Below are positions 55,761-64,000 of a stretch of DNA of 64,000 nt, in pieces; position 1 is the stretch's first letter; each line of letters starts with the position of its first letter. The translations under genes were made by a program, and so were the position numbers. Source of the stretch: Bromus sterilis (taxonomy: Eukaryota; Streptophyta; Magnoliopsida; Poales; Poaceae); contig OX465598.1 in assembly GCA_950022295.1 (NCBI GenBank), positions 63,410,001 to 63,474,000 on the forward strand, given 5' to 3'. Below the pieces are notes generated by a model that was not told where the DNA came from, did not search any database, and worked only from the letters and a program-made list of their open reading frames with translations.

Positions 55761-57944
55761 TTCCGACGATTTTGGAGACCTTTGATTCTTCTTTTGCCTT
55801 ATGCCTAACTTAAAGGCGTAAAAGAAAGCGCTTGTTGGGAGGCAACCCAAGATGTTTTTACTTCTGTTTTTAGTGGTCTTGATGATTTTTACTACTGTAG
55901 CAACATCATTGTATCTTTATTTTCAAGTTTTGTGCCAAGCTATAGCCTCATATGACAAGGGAAGAGAAAGTTGTGACATGTTGTCCAGAAAACAGATTTT
56001 GTCCTCGTGACGGAAAAAATCGGATCAAAACACCAGTTCATCTTTTTGAGCTCACTTTTTTACACAGCGTGCTCTATACAATCCCAGAACTTTCGTATGT
56101 TCTGAGTTTTTTTATTTGAGTTGAAGAAGTTCACCTAAAAAATTCTCTACTACCTGATGTTCTGTTTTTCACAGATTCTGCCACGTTTTGTCTCTACTTA
56201 CTTTTGCAAACCTAGAGCTTGCTTTTATTTGCAAAAACCTTTTGGAAATCTTGAGAAACAGTAGATCTTCAAGAATATCTTTATATCCAGTGGGGAAAAA
56301 TATCTTATTAAGGGCACTAACCTCTCTAATCATCTTACGATGAGTTATGTATGAAGGGAGTTTTCAAGTGTGCGATGGAAGATGATGAAAGAAGATCCAG
56401 GAGTGTCAAGCGCTCAAGCTTGGGGATGCCCGTATGCATCCCCAACAAATATTCAAGGAGACTCAAGAGTCTAAGCTTGGGGGTGTCCCCATGCATCCCC
56501 TTCTCCATCAACAATCATCAGTTCGTCCTTCGTCTCACTATATTTTTATCACTTCATGCGTTATGTGCTATGCTTGGAGCGTCTCACTCTTAGGGTTATT
56601 TTTAGTTTTATTTAGCTTTGCTTGTTGTTCATAAACATTTAGACTCCATCTTACCTTGTGTGGGAGAGAAACACGCTCCACTCAAGTCTAGAACACATCA
56701 TAGGATTTTTCATGCCTATGTTTTTACTGTTGTGTGTTCTTTATCTTTTCGTAGCTACTGCCATGTTTATTTTTAGTCTTAGTTTATCTTTAGCAAGAGC
56801 CTTGGCTTTTGTTTAGTTTCTTGCTGGAACTCTCTTCAGTTTTCATGTTTATCTTGTCAAGAGAGTTGGTTGTTGCACTGAGTTGTGTCTTGTCTTGAAA
56901 GTAGGTGATTGAGGTTGCTATTTAATTTTAGTAGTAACTTGCAATAGTTTTGAGGTATTGATGTGAGTAATGTTTGAACTTTTGGTGTCAAGAGCTCTAG
57001 CCCATTAGCGATAGGTGTCGTATTTTGGGCAATTCGTGTTTATTTTCAAAACCTACAAAACTAGTTGAGAACTTTAGCTACTAGATGGATCGCTAATCTT
57101 TGGAGGGATCGAATATTAGAGTACACTCACGTACCATGAGTCGAGGATGCGCAAGGATAACCAAACCCCCATACACTCCTCCTTGGGGTACTTGTCTCTT
57201 TGTGAACCCTTATTAAATTGAGAGTTACCGATAATAAGTGCATGAGTCTTCGGACTAATGTAAGTATTTAAAGTTGACACTTCCACCTCCTCATATTTGC
57301 TAGCCTCTTCGGTACCGTGCATTTCCCTCTTCTCACCTCGAGAGTTGGCACCTACCTACCAGTGCATCCAAACCTTTGGCATGATACGCTCTGTCATCAT
57401 AAACCTCCTTATATTCTTCCTCAAAACAGCCACCATACCTACCTATCAAGGCATTTACATACCCTTTCCGAGATACATTGCCATGCAACAACCACCTTCT
57501 CATGACTTGATCTTCATGTAATACTTGTTCCTGCTACACTGGCAGAGGCATACATTTTCATACATCATGATAACTTCATCTTCTTTATGCTGAGTACTTT
57601 TGTAAAGTGTGAAAGATCTTCTATACTTCTTATAAAATAGAGTGTTGCCCCTAAAGTGGGGAAAAGATCCCAAAGAGGACAAATTAAAAGATCCCAAAGA
57701 GGAAAAATTAAAAGATCCCAAAGAGGACAAATGAGAGTTAAATAGATAGAGCCATTGAGGCCACAAAAAATACACAAAAATAGAAAAAAGGAGAAAAAAG
57801 GAAATAAAAAGAGAGAAATGGGCACACTACTATTCCTTTTGAGAGATCCACACTCGTACTCCCTCTTGTATCTTGTACTCCATAGAGATGATCATATATG
57901 CATATAGCTATGTGGGGACCTTTACACTATTGAACTTGGCTTGT
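55761..57944 (+). mobile_element. Noncoding 3' internal region of the plus-strand gypsy element
   Basis: It contains the run AAGCGCTTGTTGGGAGGCAA at 55828, the pair AAGCTTGGGGATGCC and AAGCTTGGGGGTGTCCCC (56418, 56473), and a triple AAAGATCCCAAAGAGGA repeat at 57664-57730. These are features of long noncoding stretches behind pol in Triticeae gypsy elements. No pol genes, polypurine tract or 3' LTR in this orientation follow. The sequence switches to a minus-strand element at about 57945. Confidence 0.65.
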
Positions 57945-58581
57945 ATATTCCAATGATGAGCTCCTCAAATGAGCTGCCTAACTCAGTGAGTTTGGTCAGG
58001 TGCCCGATAGCATCATCATTTTCTCTACCATAAGAGGGATCAGCTTCAACTGTGGATATAAGTGAAAGGTCAACAGAGAAATCATAATCAGGGTCAGTGA
58101 TGCGTATAGGAGACGTAGCAAAAGTAGGATCAGGAGTAAACATGTTCTTCAGGGAGTGTTTTGCTAGCAACTTCTTTATAGTAGCAGGGTCGGAATCAGC
58201 ACATTCATTAAGTTCCCTGCAAAAATCATCATCAAGTGTAATATAATCATCCTCAAGGAGTTTCTCCTTAAGGTCAGCAAAGTTATGAATTTTCCCAATA
58301 GGAGTTTGGATAACAGGAATTTCAACACCCGAGAGTCGGGCAACAGCAACAATCTGTTCTTCTATAAAAGAACCAAGTGAACCTGTAGTCTCAAAAGTAG
58401 TAGAAGCATCATCAAAAGTATCTGACATATTGCCAGACTCAGCAGAAGTAGCATGTAATTGAGGTGAATCAAACCGACTCATAACCGAAGGTGAATCAAG
58501 TTTAGCACTAGTGCTAAGAGCAGTACCTCGTCTCGTACGGGATGGTAGGATCGGAACTTTAGGGTCTCCCTTCTTACCCAT
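57922..58581 (-). CDS. Retrotransposon gag-region protein, minus strand
   Basis: A frame of 219 residues starting MGKKGDPKVPILPSRTRRGT lies 60 bp past a PBS-like TGGCGCCGTTGCCGGGG (minus strand, 58656-58640). The place suits the first protein of a gypsy element. The sequence is acidic and has no CCHC motif or protease. The end ELIIGIYKPSSIV runs into plus-element sequence at about 57945, so the C-terminus is chimeric and most of the protein is missing. Confidence 0.6.
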   Translation of the reverse strand: MGKKGDPKVPILPSRTRRGTALSTSAKLDSPSVMSRFDSPQLHATSAESGNMSDTFDDASTTFETTGSLGSFIEEQIVAVARLSGVEIPVIQTPIGKIHNFADLKEKLLEDDYITLDDDFCRELNECADSDPATIKKLLAKHSLKNMFTPDPTFATSPIRITDPDYDFSVDLSLISTVEADPSYGRENDDAIGHLTKLTELGSSFEELIIGIYKPSSIV

Positions 58582-58668
58582 AGTGGATAACGTGCAGCAG
58601 GTAGGATACTTCGAGTGGACCTGTAAATAAAGCTATGGTCCCCGGCAACGGCGCCAGAAAACAGTACT

Positions 58669-60054
58669 TGATAACCCTCAACTGTAGGGGATCGAGATAG
58701 TCTTCGCGGGCAAGATAACCCAATTTATTGATTCGACACTTGGGGACACAAAGAATACGTACAGGCTTTGACAATTGAGTTGTCAATTCAACCGCACCTG
58801 AAATAAACACTTGCTTGCACAAAGGTATTAGTAGCAACTGTGATATGGTAGTGGTGGTAATGATAATAGTGGTGATAGTGATAGTGGAACAACAAAGGTA
58901 AACAACTAGTAACTAGCAGAAGGAAAACACTGTAGGCTAGGGAGATGGATGGTTGGGCGCTGCTTGGATGAGAACGAACATGTAACAAATTCTAACTTGG
59001 GCAAGGCTCACAGAAAACAAATGATCATCTAGGCAAATATCAAACATCAGGCATGTATCCCAAGGTAGTTGTACGTGCTTGCAATAAGAACTTTGCACCT
59101 ACCCTCCCGCTACAAACGGGGCCAAAAGGAACTTAGGGCGATTAAGGTACTCCTGTCAAAGAGCACCGGAACAAAGCATTAACAATTCATGGATACACGG
59201 AATCCTCAAATTATAGTCCATCCCCTTTGGTGTCCCAAGCTGTCACCATTGGGATCGCCGGTTCCGGACTATAATAAGTGCATACAACTCATAGATAGGA
59301 TCAAGAACACCACAAACTCAAGAAACAAAAGGGTGATCAGATCTGAAATCATGGCACTCGGGCCCAAAGTGACAAGCATTAAGAGCAACAAGTTGCAACA
59401 GAGATGATAAACACCAAGTAGATGATAGGCAACATGCCCCCAACAATATGATTGAACTATTACATGATCTAACTCATCCAATCCCTACCATCCCCTTTGC
59501 CTACAGCAGGGAATTACTCACACATGAGAGGAGAAGTCATGGAGGGGTGATGGAGAGGCGATGATGATGACGATGGCGATGATTTCCCCCTCACCGGAGG
59601 CCAATTCAGCCTCCAGATTAGCTCTCCGAGGAAGAACGGAGGGTTGCGGCGGCTCCACGACGTAGATTGGAAAAGCGACTTCTGTTTCGGGGTTTCTGCG
59701 TCGGGAGAATAAATAGGGGCCAAGGTAGGTCACCAGGGGGTGTGGGACCCAGCCAGGAGGGCAGGTGGCGCGGCCAGGGGCTGGGTCGCGCCAGGCACCC
59801 TCCTGGTTGCCCCCTGGCTGCCCTGTGGCCCCCCTTTGGCCTGGTGGAAGCTTCCGGAACACTGATTTATTATATATTTTCTTGGAATTTTTCCAGCGTA
59901 CCTAAATTTCCAGAAACCTGCACAAAAGAAAACAGCACGGGTAGCTCTGCTGAAAACAGCGTCAGTCCGGGTTAGTTTCGTTCAAATCATGCAAGAATGA
60001 AGGCAAAACAATAGAAAAAGTGTTTGGAAAAGTAGATACGTTTAGGACGTATCA
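58669..60054 (-). mobile_element. Gypsy-type LTR (1.39 kb), minus strand
   Basis: It runs on the minus strand from TGATACGTCCTAAACG (60054) to GGGTTATCA (58669). PBS-like TGGCGCCG lies 12 bp past its 3' end, and a polypurine-type AAGCTTGGGGGAGT lies directly before its 5' end (60055-60068). A TATA-like CTATTTAT is at about 59711-59718. It therefore serves as a 3' LTR for the sequence on its right and as a 5' LTR for that on its left. Confidence 0.8.
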
Positions 60055-61670
60055 ACTCCCCCAAGCTTAGCCATTGCTTGTCCTCAAGCAATTCAGTTCA
60101 ACGAACTGGACGCGACAAAGAAAACTTTGACAAACTCTTTTGCTTCATTAGATGTATATAAGCATGTACTACGAAAGAGTTTAGCAAGTTTTGACACCAT
60201 GCTATAAGGACAATGCACGAATCAATCCTTCTTTCATGTAATTAGTCACAAACAAACAAAAAGTAAACAATATGCTGCTGAAAATCAATCTAAGATCACA
60301 ATGCACATAGCATGAACATATCAGAGTGGTATCTCGCTAGCCTCCATGAGTGAAGCAAAACATAAATGCAGAAACTCCTCCGGAGTTTTAAAGGAGACTA
60401 GAACTTAGAACTCAAAGTAAGAAACATCACAAGCATGCAGAAGACAATGTGGTACTTTGGGACAATGCATGTTACACTAAGAATGACAGTTATGCTCTCA
60501 TAGTTAGTGCTTTGGAGAAAGGAAGGTGGAGACTCTCGAACCGTGGCTTTTGATGGCAAGGTTGAAAACCCGTGAAAGGAAGGAAAGACTAAACATGTGC
60601 CAGAGCTCTTGGTTTTGAAAACAAAGATAAAACTCTTTTGAGAGGTGCAACTTTCCAGTCAACGGTGAACGGTAAAGGTCTCTCAATATCTCCCATGCCA
60701 ACCATATTAAAGCCTTTTGCTTACACATGTTCCCTTATCCATAAATCCTTTGATGGTCTACGAAACCTTTTATTTTGCCTCAAGGATGGAAGGAGGATAT
60801 CGTTCCATCTATCATAAGCAGCATTTGGTCCATTTCACTCCATCATCAAGTATGGGGGAGGTGTAACTCTCATATTTTTTTTATTGACTAGTTAAAACTT
60901 CCGTCAAAATATTTTTGGCATGAAAGATACTGATTTTCCCTCACCGCACCATGAGCTTGTACGGTTACAAAGGGGAAGCTTTTGAATAAATTTCGAGAGG
61001 GCATAAGAAAGTCTAAGTTAGGAGTGGTCGGTAAATACCACATATAGGTAGGTATGGTGGACTCAAATGGAACAACTGGGTTTAGAAAGGTGATTGTGGA
61101 AGCACAAGCAGAATTCCGCTTGGTGCTGGAGGAAGGCTAGCAAAAGACGGGGAAGCGACCAACTAGAGAGCATAACAGTCATAATCATGCACAGCGACAA
61201 AGCAACATTGAATCGGGCATGAAAGTGATATAACTCACCCTGAAGTAAAAAGATCATCAAGGCAGAACAGACTTTTTAGTCTTAACATGCGTGAACATGT
61301 GCCAAGTCAATCCAATAATCCCCCGGAGGGAAATACCACTTCAATATGCCACACCATGAACAATGCAATGCATGTCAATCATCTCAAGCAACACATTATA
61401 AACTCTAGCTATTTGGGACTAACCACAAAGAAAGCATGAACCACTGGGAAAGTATTGTAAACATAGCACTATGTCGCTACAAGCTGGTCTCTAATCATGA
61501 GTACAAGCATATGTACAAAAGTAGAAACAAAAGAGTTCATACCGGCTTTCCTTGTCGCATCCCTTCCGTCGATCTTCGTCATTACTGCCTTGTCACTTGC
61601 ACAATCGAACGTAGAAAATTATAATCATCACGGACTCGAGCTGAACTCTGAAAACAAAGAAAACTAAAGA
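60055..61670 (-). mobile_element. 3' internal region of a minus-strand gypsy element
   Basis: On the minus strand this leads through noncoding, AT-rich sequence to TTGCTTGAGGACAAGCAATG and the polypurine tract just before the LTR. No pol domain is found, and short frames (60504-60728, 61063-61260) carry no motif. Its right end is at the CACTA-type element near 61676. Confidence 0.6.
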
Positions 61671-61675
61671 GCAAA

Positions 61676-61895
61676 GGAAACATATTTTTGGTTTTTTAGT
61701 GGCGCACCGTGGAAATGTCCAATGCGCCACAGAAATGTGGACTTTAGTGGCGCATCTGGGTCCAATGCGCCACAGAAATGTCCGTATTTTTGTGGCGCAC
61801 CTTGCTCCATGCGCCACAAAAATATTTCTGTGGAGCACACCCTTTTAGGTGCGCCACAGAATCCCTTTCTATCTATAAGCAGTTTCCTAGTAGTG
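61676..61895. mobile_element. Small CACTA-type element with GCGCCAC repeats
   Basis: The right end TTTCCTAGTAGTG (61883-61895) is the complement of CACTACTAGGAAA and is followed by CAT. Inside are five or six GTGGCGCAC and ATGCGCCACA repeats. The left side keeps only AGGAAAC of the terminus (61676), so it is degenerate. It is of the same type as 646-2598, about 220 bp and noncoding. Confidence 0.65.
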
Positions 61896-61898
61896 CAT

Positions 61899-62399
61899 TG
61901 ATGTGAGCCTTTCACACCCTTTTTGTCATCCTCCTCCACCATCTCTCTCTTTGCCATCCTAAGTGTCAACTTTCTTTCTTACGCTCATCCATTACATGAG
62001 TGCTCAATTTTTTTTGCCATCCTCTTGAGCACCTTCCTCCCTCTTTCCTTATCTTAGCCACCGGACAAAATCTGTGACTCATCATTTGTCTACCACTATG
62101 ACTCATTTGTCTACCTCTGTGACTCATGAAAGTGTCAAATCATACGGACATCATACCTTGAGAAGGCCTTAAAATAGTCGTTAGGATGCTCATTATTCCT
62201 ACTAAATACGTTAAGTGTTATTGTCAACATTGCCCCTTTGTTGATCCCTATCCCATCGTTATCGGCAATAGAATCCTTCCTCTCCCCCTTGCCATCCCCT
62301 CCCCCTATTATTCATTTATCTATCTCCCTCTCTTCTTCCTTCTTTTCGATTTTCTCTCCATTCCTTCCCTTTCTTCCTCTTCCCTAATACCTCACCTTC
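61899..62399 (+). repeat. Fifth, partial unit of the LINE-derived tandem array
   Basis: It repeats the array landmarks in order: CTTTCCTTATCTTAGCC, CATGAAAGTGTCAAATC at 62126, GAGAAGGCCTT, GTTAGGATGCTCATTAT and the CT-rich stretch. It is cut at 62399 by the next LTR. The intervening 8.9 kb of other elements therefore split an originally longer array. Confidence 0.85.
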
Positions 62400-64000
62400 T
62401 GATGGTGTGGATCTAACACCCTAGTTGGACTCTAAGTGGAAGGTGATGATTTAGATAGTATCAAATTTCCCTCAATATGAGGACTTGAGGTTTATCGAAT
62501 CGAGGAGGACTTCAGGTTCTAGAAGGAGGTGTCTTCTGCTCTAGCGCTTATAAAAGACGTGTACATGCACACAAGAACACAAATACTTTCAATCCCAATG
62601 AGGTAGAAGGGTTGTCAATCCTCTTGTATTGTTTTTTACGAAAGGTTAAACAAATAGTGTGGTTGGAACAAAGAAAGTAAAACAAAAGAAAAAATATTGT
62701 GGCGGGTGTAAACAATGATGAGAATATGGAACGGGGTACCACGGCATTCACTAGTGATGTCTCTCTCCTAAAAGACGATAAACTTTATGTTGGATGAAAA
62801 AATTATAGCTGTGCAATTGACAAAATTATGAATGCACCACAACGCTAATTATGTTGCAGAGTATGAGGTTCAATCATGCAGGCATTACGCCAAAGCAAGT
62901 AGACCTCAATCCAAATCATCTACTTCAAAATATATACCTTGAGAAGTCCAATCCAAAACATCTCGCTGCTATTAAATTGCGAACAACAACTAAAAGTTGA
63001 AAAACCAAAAGCAACAGAAAAATGCTATATAAATCAATCCATAATTTAAGCAATACTTGTTAGCAAAATAGGCACAAGCACCACCGTTTTCCCCTTAGTA
63101 GCAACAACACATCCTTGGTAATTGCATGTTTCTATCACTCAAGCGCTGACACAAGGAACATGAACCTACTATCTAGCACAAAGCTCCCTCTTGGAGTTAT
63201 AAAATACTATTTAGGCAGAGCAACAAAATATAATGAAGATAATGCAATAATAATCAAGAACACTAAATAAAATAAGATCAAATATATTACTTCCACAATC
63301 TGAACATAATCTCACAATCCATTGAATCCTAGCTAACTTAGCACAACAACATGGAAACTATAACATATATGTTCCTTGATCATGATAGGAAGCTCACAGG
63401 GACTAATCAATGGAGAGCAAGATTGGAGAGAAGACATCATCTAGCTACTACAATGGGCCCTAGGTCCAAGGTGGAACTACTCACAGATCATCCTATAGGC
63501 AGGCATGGTTGATAAATATGCCTTCGTGGATGATTCCCTCCTCCGGCAGGGTGCCGAAACAGTACTGCAGACCCTTCCGATATGAGAATTACGATGGAGG
63601 CGGAACATCGACGACTACTAGAACAAAAACTCTCCCTCGAGGGTTTTTTGGGTCCCAAGAGAATATATGCGAAAGATGGGCACCAAGGGGCAGGCCCACC
63701 CCCAGGTGGTCAGGTAGGACGGCCCAGCCCTAGACGGGCCACTAGGGCAACTGGCTAGCCCCCTCCCCCTCTCGTCCTCCTTCTGGTTTCTGGAGTCTTC
63801 TGATGAATTATAATTTTAGGAATTTTTCTGGAATTTTCTGAGCATATTGATTTTTTACCCTTTTCTGCGATACACAGACAATAATAGATGAAAATTGTCA
63901 CTAGGCACTGGGTTAATAAGTTAGTTCTGAAATATGTTGTAAAATGATATGAAAGTCCATCAAAACATATAGCAATGTCAACCAAATGAGCATGGAACAA
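62400..64000 (-). mobile_element. LTR running off the window
   Basis: It starts TGATGGTGTGG at 62400 after array unit 5. It shares landmarks with the solo LTR at 862 (AATTTCCCTCAA, GAGGACTT..GGTTTATCGA) and with 2599-3176 (GGTCCAAGGTGG-ACTACTC and the AT-rich segment near 63900). A TATA-like CATATATTC on the minus strand lies near 63664. Orientation is minus. The other end is beyond 64000. Frames 63509-63733 and 63755-64000 are LTR sequence. Confidence 0.65.

Noticed and set aside
53085..60054. One intact retrotransposon from the LTR at 53085 to the LTR at 60054
   Set aside because: The two LTRs are in opposite orientation, each with its own PBS, and differ in length and sequence, so they cannot be the two ends of one element.

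Overview
This is intergenic DNA from a large grass genome, almost certainly Triticeae (wheat, barley or a relative). No window-wide search could be run, so the assignment rests on content: nested LTR retrotransposons with TGATACGTC-type ends, a CACTA element with GACGGCAAA-type subterminal repeats, Helitrons ending in a CCCGTGCGTTGCAACGGG-like hairpin plus CTAG, Tourist and Stowaway MITEs, and two plant host genes of families common in grasses. I see no rRNA gene, no intact tRNA gene and no CRISPR array.

Host genes. The only intact gene is a two-exon F-box/LRR gene (SKIP19-like) on the minus strand, 24963-24584 joined to 23269-22591, with a clean GT-AG intron, a TATA box and a poly(A) signal. 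A second host locus on the minus strand (38817 to about 39871) encodes a DUF6598-family protein. It carries a one-base frameshift near 39643, so it is either a pseudogene or starts at an internal Met.

Layout. 1-645 holds a 28-bp minisatellite and unassigned DNA. 646-2598 is a small CACTA-type element with GCGCCAC repeats, split by a 1.58-kb solo LTR (862-2437). 2599-3176 is a truncated LTR next to the PBS end of a short-LTR copia element, whose LTR is split by a 12.8-kb CACTA transposon (3307-16076). That CACTA carries a decayed tnp2 transposase and a second (Transposase_24-like) gene, and its tnp2 is in turn split by a 4.06-kb solo LTR (7769-11832). 16657-20266 is a head-to-tail run of three Helitron bodies. 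20902-21623 is a PIF/Harbinger transposase relic. The F-box gene follows, and a 5.6-kb LINE (25227-30860, 19-bp target-site duplication) sits 264 bp upstream of its start codon. 33841-34099 is a Tourist MITE. 34811-36326 is a second Harbinger relic. About 36955-38715 is a Mutator-like element with long inverted ends. The DUF6598 locus is next. 39.9-47.6 kb is AT-rich to low-copy DNA with two short Helitrons and two MITEs. 48.9-52.98 kb is a tandem array of about 1.05-kb units derived from a fossil LINE ORF2. The array is interrupted by 8.9 kb of other elements, mainly fused gypsy-type retrotransposons in opposite orientations (53085 to about 61670), and resumes at 61.9-62.4 kb. The last 1.6 kb is an LTR running off the window.

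The window is best read as layers of insertion rather than a cooperating gene set. The candidates most worth follow-up are the LINE-derived tandem array, the Helitron run with a 116-bp repeated flank, and a 210-bp hairpin with a palindromic TATA element directly upstream of the CACTA transposase.
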